Source of the DNA: Actinomycetota bacterium
Lineage (GTDB): Bacteria > Actinomycetota > Thermoleophilia > Solirubrobacterales > Solirubrobacteraceae
DNA: 9,320 bases
Assembly: GCA_005883255.1 (NCBI GenBank)
Contig: VAXS01000191.1
Coordinates: forward strand, 1 to 9,320
Direction of reading: 5' to 3'
This document shows positions 1 to 6,488 of this stretch, piece after piece; positions within the stretch are counted from its first letter, which is position 1; every line of letters starts with the position of its first letter. The translations under genes and the position numbers were made by a program. The notes beneath the pieces are model-generated. The model saw only the letters and a list, made by a program, of their open reading frames with translations, was not told where the DNA came from and made no database searches.

Positions 1-1
1 C

Positions 2-142
2 ATCGGTCCGCTGGACGCCATCCGCGTCGCGCCCGAGGTGGCCCGGGGCTTCGAGGCCGGCCCCGAGGGCCTCGAGGTCCTCGCCTTCGGCCCCCACCAC
101 TCCGGCGACGGCGAGCTGCTGCCCGACTTCTGGGACGACTGA
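2..142 (+). CDS. Probable cupin-domain protein, C-terminal fragment (5' end outside window)
   Basis: The frame is open from the left edge to a TGA and gives 46 residues, beginning IGPLDAIRVAP and ending in LLPDFWDD. The pattern 'GPLDAIRVAPEVARGFEAGPEG' followed by a hydrophobic strand (LEVLAFG) and a short acidic tail matches the last beta-strands of small single-domain cupins, in which the sugar- or metal-binding barrel closes just before the C-terminus. The metal-binding histidines would lie upstream of the window, so metal use and substrate cannot be judged. It is transcribed toward the minus-strand sirtuin gene and stops 7 bp from that gene's stop, so the two are convergent and probably functionally unrelated. 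The family assignment rests on pattern recognition of a short tail and is moderate; another small beta-barrel protein is possible. Confidence 0.55.
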   Translation: MGPLDAIRVAPEVARGFEAGPEGLEVLAFGPHHSGDGELLPDFWDD

Positions 143-160
143 CCGCGCCTTAGAGCGCGG
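143..160. terminator. Hairpin between convergent genes, possible bidirectional terminator
   Basis: CCGCGC (143-148) and GCGCGG (155-160) form a perfect 6-bp GC stem around a 6-base loop. The stem lies exactly between the cupin stop (140-142) and the sirtuin coding end, and the sirtuin stop codon (150-152) is in the loop. No T-run follows on either strand, so this would be a weak or non-canonical intrinsic terminator. Six-base GC hairpins also arise by chance in DNA this GC-rich. Confidence 0.3.
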
Positions 161-908
161 CCACCAGCGCCTGCAGCTCGTGCTCGACGTCGCCGTCGAG
201 CTTGACGGCGGCGTCGGCGTCGTAGGGCGTGGGCCCCTGGGTCACCAGGGCGATCCGGCCGCCCGCGCGCAGCGTGAGCCCCGGCAGTCCGGCCACGGGG
301 TAGACCTCCAGCGAGGAGCCCACGCACAGCAGCAGGTCGGCCCCGGCCGCGAGCGTCGTGGCCCGCTCCATCGCCGCCTCCGGCAGGAGCTCGCCGAACA
401 GGACGACGTCGGGCTTCAGCGACCTCCCGCAGTCGCACTCCGGCACCCCGCCGTCGCGCTCCAGCCGCGCGCGCGCCTCCTCCAGCGGGTAGCGGGCGCC
501 GCAGTCCAGGCAGCGCGACTCGGCGATCGAGCCGTGCACCTCCACCAGCTCGCGGGTCCCGGCCCGGCGGTGCAGCATGTCGATGTTCTGCGTGATGACC
601 CCGTCCAGGAGTCCCCGCTCCTCCAGCTCGACCAGCGCCCGGTGCGCGCCGTTGGGCTGGCAGTCGCGCAGCGAGGAGAAGCGGTCGCCGTAGAAGCGCC
701 AGAAGCGCTCGGGCTCGCGCCGGAAGACGTCGATGTGCGCGACCGCCATGGGATCGACCTTCTCCCACAGGCCCGTTCCGGGCGAGCGGAAGTCGGGGAT
801 CCCGGACGGCACCGAGATCCCGGCGCCGGTGAGCGCCACCGTCGAGCCCGCCTCGCGGACCAGGCCGGCGAGGCGCTCGACCGCGGCGGTCGCTACTCGC
901 CCTTCCAC
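150..908 (-). CDS. Sir2-family NAD-dependent protein deacylase (class U/III-like bacterial sirtuin)
   Basis: 252 residues, the normal length for a bacterial sirtuin catalytic core. It would remove acetyl or other acyl groups from protein lysines using NAD+, giving nicotinamide and O-acyl-ADP-ribose, in the cytoplasm. The NAD-binding GAGIS is at residues 28-32 and runs into SGIPDFRSP; TQNID is at 106-110, the catalytic histidine is H125 (VHGS), and GSSLEV is at 197-202. The structural zinc site has C133/C136 (CLDC) and C158/C160 (ECDC), so the second pair is C-x-C rather than the usual C-x2-C. I chose the GTG at 908 because the protein then starts about 20 residues before the Rossmann strand, as in relatives; the same frame is open far upstream but is only a shadow of the hydratase gene. 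The start overlaps the hydratase stop by 16 bp, which indicates translational coupling. It is the last gene of the operon. Substrate proteins are unknown; metabolic enzymes acylated by acyl-CoA are an inference. Confidence 0.93.
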   Translation of the reverse strand: MEGRVATAAVERLAGLVREAGSTVALTGAGISVPSGIPDFRSPGTGLWEKVDPMAVAHIDVFRREPERFWRFYGDRFSSLRDCQPNGAHRALVELEERGLLDGVITQNIDMLHRRAGTRELVEVHGSIAESRCLDCGARYPLEEARARLERDGGVPECDCGRSLKPDVVLFGELLPEAAMERATTLAAGADLLLCVGSSLEVYPVAGLPGLTLRAGGRIALVTQGPTPYDADAAVKLDGDVEHELQALVAAL

Positions 909-1999
909 TCCGGCGAGCGCTTCTCGAGGAAGGCGGAGATGCCCTCGCGCGCGTCCTGGGAGCGGAACACCGTCTCGAAGCCGCGCTTCTCGGTCTCGAT
1001 GCCCTCGTCCAGGTCGGCCTGGTGGCTGACCTGCTTGACCTGCTCGACCGCGAGCGGCGCCTGTCCGGCCAGCTTGCGCGCCCAGGCCAGCGCGGTGTCG
1101 AACAGCTCGTGGTCGGGCACCACGCGGTGGGCCAGCCCGAACTCGTAGGCCTCCTCGGCGGCGATCGCCTCGCCCACCAGGTTCATCTCCAGCGCCTTGG
1201 CCGGGCCCACCAGCCGCGGCAGCCGCTGGGTTCCGCCGAAGCCGGGGATGATCCCCAGGTTGATCTCGGGCTGGCCGAACATCGCCGAGTCGGCGGCGAC
1301 GCGCACGTCGCACGCCATCGCCAGCTCGCAGCCGCCCCCCAGCGCCAGGCCGTTGACGGCGGCCACGGTGGCCGTCCCGGACCGGCCGAACGAGCGCAGC
1401 AGCGCGTGGCCCTGGTCCAGCAGCTCGCGCCCGCCCGCCTCGTCCATCTTGGTGAACTCCTTGATGTCCGCCCCGGCCGAGTACAGCATCGGGTTGGCGG
1501 AGGCGATCACCAGGGCGCGCACGCCGTCGTCGCCTTCGACACGCTCCCAGACGCGAGCGAGCTCGCGGATGAGCTGGGGGGAGATCGAGTTGGCCGGCGG
1601 GTTCTCCAGCCAGGCGATCGCCACGTCGCCGCGGGTCTCCAGCTTCACCGTCTCGCCCTGGTCGAAGCCGTCGTCGGGACGCGCGTAGGGGAAGAAGCCC
1701 TGGCCGCTCTTCTGGCCCAGCCGGCCCTGGGCGACCAGGCGGCGGAGGATCAGGGGCGGCTCGAACGCGTCCCCCCACTCCGACTGCGCCCGCTCCAGCG
1801 AGGCCAGCACCTCGTCCAGGCCGGTGGCGTCGGCCCGGGCGAACGGGCCGGGGAGGATCCCGAACCCGGTCATCATCGCCAGGTCGATGTCGCGGATGGT
1901 CGCGACGCCCTCCTCCAGCACCAGGCACGACTCGACGAACGCCTTGAGGGTGAAGCGCTCGACCAGGGCCTGCGTGTCGAGCTCAGTTGCCGTGCTCAT
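893..1999 (-). CDS. Enoyl-CoA hydratase with N-terminal 3-hydroxyacyl-CoA dehydrogenase C-terminal domain
   Basis: 368 residues with two domains. Residues about 10-105 are a 3-hydroxyacyl-CoA dehydrogenase C-terminal (dimerisation) domain: IDLAMMTGFGILPGPF near 38-53, GLDEV, and a closing QKSGQGFFPY at 96-105. This aligns by eye with the C-terminus of the neighbouring dehydrogenase. Residues about 116-368 are a crotonase-fold enoyl-CoA hydratase, with the CoA/oxyanion loop SAGADIKEF at 174-182, GGGCEL at 221-226, and both catalytic glutamates, E225 and E245 (GQPEIN), equivalent to rat crotonase E144 and E164. It should therefore hydrate trans-2-enoyl-CoA to 3-hydroxyacyl-CoA. The ATG overlaps the end of the dehydrogenase gene by 17 bp and is preceded by a G-rich Shine-Dalgarno stretch (GGGAAGGGG) 4 bases away. 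The N-terminal domain has no NAD site of its own and probably serves to associate with the upstream dehydrogenase. Together the two genes reproduce the domain set of a FadN-type or archaeal permuted multifunctional enzyme. Confidence 0.93.
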   Translation of the reverse strand: MSTATELDTQALVERFTLKAFVESCLVLEEGVATIRDIDLAMMTGFGILPGPFARADATGLDEVLASLERAQSEWGDAFEPPLILRRLVAQGRLGQKSGQGFFPYARPDDGFDQGETVKLETRGDVAIAWLENPPANSISPQLIRELARVWERVEGDDGVRALVIASANPMLYSAGADIKEFTKMDEAGGRELLDQGHALLRSFGRSGTATVAAVNGLALGGGCELAMACDVRVAADSAMFGQPEINLGIIPGFGGTQRLPRLVGPAKALEMNLVGEAIAAEEAYEFGLAHRVVPDHELFDTALAWARKLAGQAPLAVEQVKQVSHQADLDEGIETEKRGFETVFRSQDAREGISAFLEKRSPEWKGE

Positions 2000-2858
2000 A
2001 GAACCCCTTCCCGGTCTTCGCCCCGAGGTTGCCGGCCTCCACCAGCTCCTTCATCTGCTTGTGGACGTAGAAGCGGTCGCCGTAGCTGTCGCGCAGGTGC
2101 TCGGCCACGTGCAGGACGGTGTCGAGTCCCAGCTGGTCGGTGAGGAAGAACGGGCCCATCGGGAGCACCTTGGCCTCGGAGACGAGCTTGTCGACCTCCT
2201 CGGGGGTGGCCCCGCTCTCTTCCTGGGCGCGCCAGATCTCGGAGATCGCGGAGTTGGCGATCCGGTTCCCCACGAAGCCGGGGCACTCGGCGCAGCGGAT
2301 CGGCATCTTGCGGATGGCCTGCGCGAAGTTGGCCGCCGCCTGCATGGTCTCCGGGGAGGTCTCGTCGCCCTCGACCACCTCGATCAGCCGCATCATCGAG
2401 GCGGGATAGAAGAAGTGGAAGCCCACCACCTTGTCCGGGCGGCTGGTGGCCTCCGCCATCTCCGAGATCGAGAGCGAGGAGGTGTTGGAGGCGAGGATGG
2501 CGTGGCCCGGAGTGACGGCGTCGAGCTCCCCGAACACGGCCTGCTTGACCTCCATCTTCTCGGGCACCGCCTCGACCACGAAGTCCACCTCGCCGAAGCC
2601 CTCGTACTCGGTGGTGCCCTGGATGCGACCCACGACGTCCTCCAGCTGGGCGTCGGCCTGCTCCTGCGTGAGCTTCTCCTTCTTGACCAGGCGGCCCAGC
2701 TGCGCCTCGGTGACCTGGCGCGCCTTCTCCAGGCCCTGGTCGATGAACTTCCGGTCGACGTCCTTGAGCACGACGGGGACGTCCGCGGAGGCCATGACCT
2801 GCGCGATCTCCCCGCCCATCGTCCCGGCGCCGACCACCGCGGCTTTGAAGACGAACAT
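1983..2858 (-). CDS. 3-hydroxyacyl-CoA dehydrogenase, NAD-binding plus one C-terminal domain
   Basis: 291 residues, typical of stand-alone (S)-3-hydroxyacyl/3-hydroxybutyryl-CoA dehydrogenases. It would oxidise L-3-hydroxyacyl-CoA to 3-ketoacyl-CoA with NAD+, the third step of beta-oxidation. The Rossmann motif GAGTMG is at residues 10-15, and D33/D35 near the end of the second strand favour NAD over NADP. The active site is complete: serine in NTSSLS (125-130), H148 in GFHFFYP, E160 in RLIEVV, and N198 in GFVGNRI. The C-terminal domain, about 190-288, ends in KTGKGFYEH. The ATG lies 10 bp after the stop of the SRPBCC gene. There is no clear Shine-Dalgarno site, so translation is probably coupled to that gene. 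The 3' end overlaps the hydratase gene by 17 bp in the +1 frame. FadB-type enzymes carry two such C-terminal domains; here the second is found at the start of the next gene. Confidence 0.95.
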   Translation of the reverse strand: MFVFKAAVVGAGTMGGEIAQVMASADVPVVLKDVDRKFIDQGLEKARQVTEAQLGRLVKKEKLTQEQADAQLEDVVGRIQGTTEYEGFGEVDFVVEAVPEKMEVKQAVFGELDAVTPGHAILASNTSSLSISEMAEATSRPDKVVGFHFFYPASMMRLIEVVEGDETSPETMQAAANFAQAIRKMPIRCAECPGFVGNRIANSAISEIWRAQEESGATPEEVDKLVSEAKVLPMGPFFLTDQLGLDTVLHVAEHLRDSYGDRFYVHKQMKELVEAGNLGAKTGKGFYEHGN

Positions 2859-2868
2859 GGGCGGGACG

Positions 2869-3327
2869 TTATCTGAGCAGCTCGCGGTCCGCCGCCAGCT
2901 CGCGGCCGAAGCGGGTGAGCGTGCGGCGCAGCGAGTCGCGCATGGCGCGGCGGATGAACAGGAGGTCGATCACCGGGGTCAGGGGATTGCGCTGCTTGAG
3001 GTCGTAGACCAGCTCCAGCCGCACCTCGGTGCCGTCCTCCACCGGGAGGAAGCGCACCTCCTGGGTCCCCTGTATGCGGGGATCCTCGACCGCCAGGGTC
3101 TGGCCCTCGCCGGGCCGCTGGTCGATCACGCGCTCGTTGACCCGGCCGCGCCCCGCCGGGGTCGAGTCCCACACCGAGCGGGCCCCGGCGGCGGGCCAGC
3201 TCTCGTCGAGGCGGACCACGTGACCGAAGCCGTCGATGAACGCGGGCCAGCGGGTCGGGTCGTACCACAGCCGCTCGGCCGGCCCCACCGGCCCCTCCAC
3301 CACGGTGCGGACCGCCGCGCGCGCCAT
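2869..3327 (-). CDS. SRPBCC-fold (polyketide cyclase/dehydrase or START-like) protein
   Basis: 152 residues with the outline of a small SRPBCC/START-like ligand-binding protein. An early LWYDPTRWPAFIDGF (20-34) matches the helix-grip pattern in which a W or Y helix is followed by 'RWP'. A strand with the RLDESWP turn comes next, then alternating strands (TQEVRFLPVEDGTEVRLEL, 88-106) and a long C-terminal amphipathic helix (about 124-146) that closes the cavity. Such proteins bind hydrophobic ligands, including lipids, polyketides and acyl chains, and a few are enzymes; nothing here shows a catalytic site. The ATG is 4 bp from the stop of the aldo/keto reductase-like gene (TGATCCCATG) and 10 bp before the 3-hydroxyacyl-CoA dehydrogenase, so it belongs to the same transcript and is probably translated by re-initiation. 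A role in lipid or acyl-CoA handling is inferred from the neighbours only. Confidence 0.8.
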   Translation of the reverse strand: MARAAVRTVVEGPVGPAERLWYDPTRWPAFIDGFGHVVRLDESWPAAGARSVWDSTPAGRGRVNERVIDQRPGEGQTLAVEDPRIQGTQEVRFLPVEDGTEVRLELVYDLKQRNPLTPVIDLLFIRRAMRDSLRRTLTRFGRELAADRELLR

Positions 3328-3331
3328 GGGA

Positions 3332-4492
3332 TCAGGCCCGGGTGGCGGGGGCGCCGGCCGGCGCCCGCCGCGCCAGATCGGCCGCCGGGTCGATGCCCCA
3401 GCGGCTGGCCAGCTGGGCGTGGTGGGGCTGCAGCGGCCAGCGGTCGGGACGCTCGTCCCCTTCGTGCTCGGGGCTGGCGCCCTTCAACGCCATGCAACCG
3501 GTGTTGTCGCCGGCGGCCCGGATGGCCGCGACCTCGTCGGCCGAGAGCACGATCTCGCGCGGGGTGGCAGCCAGCTCGGCCCGCTGCGACTCGATCGGCC
3601 GTGCGCCGGGGAAGCCCTCCTCGATCAGGGTGGGGACGGCGCAGGCCACCCCCGCGTGGGCCAGGTTCCACTGGCAGGCGAGCTGCAGCGGCGACAGGCC
3701 GTGACGCTCGGCGATGGGGCGCATGGCGTCGATCCGGCGCAGGCCGTCGGCCACCCAGCCCTCGGGGCGGAAGGCGCGGTGGTCGCCGCGGGGGAGCTCG
3801 TGCTCCGGGCGCAGGTCGTCCCAGAACAGGCCCCCGTAGTCGACCACGCGCGTGATCAGCCGCGCGTCATGGGCGCGGGCGGCGTCGAGCACCAGCTCGC
3901 CGGGCCAGGGCTCCAGCGGGTTGAGGATGATCATCGCCCAGTCGATCAGGCCCCCGAAGCGCTCCAGACAGTCGATGAGGTCCAGGGTGAAGCCGTTGGC
4001 CGGCCCGGGCGCCAGGCCCAGCGCGCGGGTCAACCCGGCCTCGCGCACCGCCGCCAGCCCCTCCCACACCGCCGGGTGGGTGTAGCCCGTGCGGTCGGGG
4101 TTGTGCAGGAGCAGGACGTCGAAGGACTCGACGCCGATCCTCGCCAGGCTGGCGGCGGTGGCGTCGCGTATGTAGGCGGCGTACTCGTGGGGGCCGCGCA
4201 GGGCCGGGTCGGTGAAGCGGGGAAAGCCCCGCGGGCCATCGCGGCTGCCCGATGTGAAGTCGTGCCCGATCGCGCCCACCAGGCAGTAGTCGTCGCGCGC
4301 GACGCCGTCCAGCGCCCGCCCCACCAGCCGGTCCGCCTCGCCCTCGCCGTAGACGTCGGCGGTCAGGACCGTGTGGATCCGCTCGTCCGGGCGCAGGAGG
4401 GCCACGAGCCGCTCGTCGTCCACCGGCTCGCCGAAGCTCAGGAAGCGCCCGCCGCTCCAGGCGCCGACGGCGACGTGTCCGGGCTCGGGCAT
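3332..4492 (-). CDS. Aldo/keto reductase-like protein with altered catalytic tetrad
   Basis: About 386 residues from the ATG at 4492. A GTG at 4513 would add seven residues (393 in total); I prefer the ATG because MPEPGHVAVG is a more natural start and keeps the gene clear of the palindrome at 4520-4537. Numbered from the GTG, the TIM-barrel aldo/keto reductase signatures are TADVYGEGEADRLVGRAL (51-68, like DTAxxYGxGxSExxLGxAL), FDVLLLHNPD (131-140), and the barrel strands around LINDWAM-like 189-199 and QLACQWNLAH (277-286). Of the usual D-Y-K-H tetrad, Y55 and H137 are present, but the aspartate position is L50 and the lysine position falls in LVGAIGHDF (aligned as A81). The usual C-terminal NADP motif is also unclear. 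A tail of about 60 residues contains NTGCMALKG. It may not be a conventional reductase. It sits 4 bp before the SRPBCC gene in the operon. Substrate unknown. Confidence 0.78.
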   Translation of the reverse strand: MPEPGHVAVGAWSGGRFLSFGEPVDDERLVALLRPDERIHTVLTADVYGEGEADRLVGRALDGVARDDYCLVGAIGHDFTSGSRDGPRGFPRFTDPALRGPHEYAAYIRDATAASLARIGVESFDVLLLHNPDRTGYTHPAVWEGLAAVREAGLTRALGLAPGPANGFTLDLIDCLERFGGLIDWAMIILNPLEPWPGELVLDAARAHDARLITRVVDYGGLFWDDLRPEHELPRGDHRAFRPEGWVADGLRRIDAMRPIAERHGLSPLQLACQWNLAHAGVACAVPTLIEEGFPGARPIESQRAELAATPREIVLSADEVAAIRAAGDNTGCMALKGASPEHEGDERPDRWPLQPHHAQLASRWGIDPAADLARRAPAGAPATRA

Positions 4493-4519
4493 GCCCCAAA
4501 CGATAGGGGCCACCCCGCT

Positions 4520-4537
4520 GGGCGGCCGCGGCCGCCC
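4520..4537. repeat. 18-bp perfect palindrome, possible RNA hairpin
   Basis: GGGCGGCCGCGGCCGCCC is a perfect inverted repeat that starts at the last base of the hydrolase stop codon and fills most of the short gap before the aldo/keto reductase-like gene. In RNA it could fold as a 7-bp stem with a 4-base CGCG loop. There is no T-run after it, so it may be a processing or attenuation hairpin, a degenerate terminator, or a product of extreme GC content. Confidence 0.4.
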
Positions 4538-6417
4538 TACTTCGGGTGGCCGCCGCAGCCCGCCGGCTTGCGCAAGTCGGGCGCCAGCTGGGCGCCGCAG
4601 CTCGCCGGCGGCGGCAGCGGCGTCAGCACCTGGCTGCCGTCCGCCGACTCGTGGACCGGGAGGCGCAGCTGCAGGTTCGACACCGAGATCGAGAACGTCC
4701 CGTTGGAAGCGCGGCCGTAGGGAGCGTCGCGGCCCAGCAGCTGCAGCTTGGGCACGTGCCCGGCCGCGAAGTGCCAGGCGCCCGGGTGCAGCTGGAAGAC
4801 CTGCCGGCCGCTCGCGTCGGGCCGGTACAGCCCGCGCGCCACCAGCGTCTGGTTACCGTCCGGCCCCACGTCCCACAGCCGCTCGGCCACCTCCGGGAAC
4901 TCGCCGCTCACCGCGACGTCGGCGATCACGGTCGGAGCGCCCAGCAGCGTGTAGCCGTTGCCGGTGGCCGCCGGCAGGCTCCAGTTGGCGGTGTCCGGCT
5001 CGTCGGAGGCGGACGTGGTGGCGCAGGCGCCCCCGCCGGCGATCGGGTCGATGGTCCTGGCCACGTTGGGATCGCCGCCGGCCGAGGTGAACGTCTGCCC
5101 CGGCGCCGAGTCGAAGCGCACCTCGCCGGGGTGCTGGGCCACCCAGTTCGGCGTGATGAACGGCCCGGCGGACGGTGCGCCGCAGGCCTCGGTCAGCGCC
5201 TCGACACTCCCGGTGGCCAGCGGAGTGACCGACTTGTCGCCCTTCACGTAGCGCGCGAACCAGTCGAAGACGCGCGCGTCGCGCAGCTGCACGTCCGCCG
5301 ACTTGTTCTGGCCGCGCTGGTGCCCCACGTCCTCGGCGATCAGCGCCAGCGGCGTGCCCGGGTACTGGGCCCGGGTGCGGTTGTAGAAGCGCAGCGCCTC
5401 GTCGACCGGGAACAGATCGTCGGTCCACCCGTTCTGCAGCAGCGTGGGCGCCGGCGCCTGCGTGTTGGGCAGGTAGTAGGGCGAGTGGTGCTGGGCGATC
5501 TCCTGCTTCTGGGCGTCGATCAGCGGATTGCCGTCGTAGGGCTCTCCGGCGTTGACCTCGGCGTACCACGGGGTGAGGTCTGCCCCGGGGTCGGCACCGG
5601 GCGGGGCGTAGTAGCCGGTGGCCTGCCCGAGCGCGTAGAGCCCGGCCACGAACGACTCCTTGAGGACGCCGCTGGGCGACAGGTCGTCGGTGGGCGAGGT
5701 GATCGTAAAGTCGTTGGTGCGCCCGTTGGGCGTCAGCGAGTAGACCAGGTCGCTCCACGGCCACAGCGGCGCGGTGGCGGCCACGCGCATCGGCGTGCCC
5801 GCGGGGCTGCGCCAGGCGCTCAGCGTGCCGTCTGGGTTCATGATCCGGTCCCGTAGCACCGCGCCCTCGAGCGAGACGCCGCCCCCGTACGAGGTGCCGG
5901 TGAGGCCGATCCGCAGCGGGCTCACGATCCCCTGGTCGGCCAGCTTGCCCGCCAGGTACTGGATGTCGCGCAGCTCGTAGCGGGGGTCGTCGAGGTGGAC
6001 CCAGCCCTTCTCGCAGCCCTGCGGATCGGCGGCGCGGGACTGCGCGGACCCGCAGGAGTTGCCGAATCCCCGGGCGCTGATGCCCAGGGCGACGTATCCG
6101 CGCTCGGCCCACGGCATCAAGGTGCCGACGCCGCTGGTCGCCGAGCCGAAGTCGACCTTGTGCCCGCCCCAACCGTGGCTGACCACCACCAGCGGCAGCT
6201 TCGGGCCGGCGCTGGCCGGGAACGTCACGGTGAGGTCGAGCGGCACGCCGTCGAACGTCTTCACGCTCCCGTTGCAGACCTTGAGGTTGCCGTTGTCGCC
6301 GCAGCTCAGCCCGAACGGCGTGTCCGCCAGCGCCGACGGCGCCGCCACCAGCCCGGCGGCGAGTGCTGCGAGACCCGCGAGCCCTCGCACGAGTGCACGA
6401 GCACGACGACGACACAT
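4537..6417 (-). CDS. Secreted alpha/beta hydrolase, CocE/X-Pro dipeptidyl-peptidase (S15)-like
   Basis: 626 residues. The N-terminus is a Sec signal peptide: a basic MCRRRARALVRG region, a hydrophobic Leu/Ala/Gly stretch to about residue 25, and a probable cut after PSALA (31). An alpha/beta hydrolase core follows, with VVVSHGWGG (77-85, oxyanion strand), the nucleophile S176 in GTSYGG, a candidate acid D333 or D334 in NGWTDDLFP, and H366 in EDVGHQRG. The C-terminal third (about 395-600) looks like the beta-jelly-roll domain found in CocE and S15 enzymes. The mature protein has eight cysteines (39, 48, 122, 135, 412, 465, 607, 621), an even number consistent with disulfides outside the cell. 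It could cleave esters, amides or X-Pro peptides; the substrate cannot be read from the sequence. A G-rich stretch (GGGGGGAT) lies 8 bases before the ATG. It lies 71 bp after the acyl-CoA dehydrogenase, so co-transcription is likely but not certain. Release of acyl chains for beta-oxidation is an inference from position. Confidence 0.88.
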   Translation of the reverse strand: MCRRRARALVRGLAGLAALAAGLVAAPSALADTPFGLSCGDNGNLKVCNGSVKTFDGVPLDLTVTFPASAGPKLPLVVVSHGWGGHKVDFGSATSGVGTLMPWAERGYVALGISARGFGNSCGSAQSRAADPQGCEKGWVHLDDPRYELRDIQYLAGKLADQGIVSPLRIGLTGTSYGGGVSLEGAVLRDRIMNPDGTLSAWRSPAGTPMRVAATAPLWPWSDLVYSLTPNGRTNDFTITSPTDDLSPSGVLKESFVAGLYALGQATGYYAPPGADPGADLTPWYAEVNAGEPYDGNPLIDAQKQEIAQHHSPYYLPNTQAPAPTLLQNGWTDDLFPVDEALRFYNRTRAQYPGTPLALIAEDVGHQRGQNKSADVQLRDARVFDWFARYVKGDKSVTPLATGSVEALTEACGAPSAGPFITPNWVAQHPGEVRFDSAPGQTFTSAGGDPNVARTIDPIAGGGACATTSASDEPDTANWSLPAATGNGYTLLGAPTVIADVAVSGEFPEVAERLWDVGPDGNQTLVARGLYRPDASGRQVFQLHPGAWHFAAGHVPKLQLLGRDAPYGRASNGTFSISVSNLQLRLPVHESADGSQVLTPLPPPASCGAQLAPDLRKPAGCGGHPK

Positions 6418-6488
6418 TGAGTCCGATCCCCCCGAATCCGTTGGACTGGGGGTGGAACGAGCGTCGCGCCGAAAACTTGCGGGTGCCG

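Noticed and set aside
909..1928. Upstream extension of the sirtuin reading frame giving a 592-residue minus-strand protein
   Set aside because: The added part is an Arg/Gly/Pro-rich out-of-frame copy of the hydratase gene. The sirtuin fold begins right after the GTG at 908.
1983..1999. Dehydrogenase/hydratase pair as a frameshifted pseudogene
   Set aside because: Both products have complete active sites, the hydratase has its own ATG and Shine-Dalgarno site, and the break falls between domains. A sequencing indel cannot be fully excluded, so it is noted in the findings.
1022..4720. Long plus-strand open frames (1022-2143, 1824-2876, 2431-3855, 3236-4720) opposite the operon
   Set aside because: They are antisense shadows with low-complexity His/Gln/Arg/Ala-rich translations, caused by third-position GC bias. 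The minus-strand genes show complete conserved motifs.
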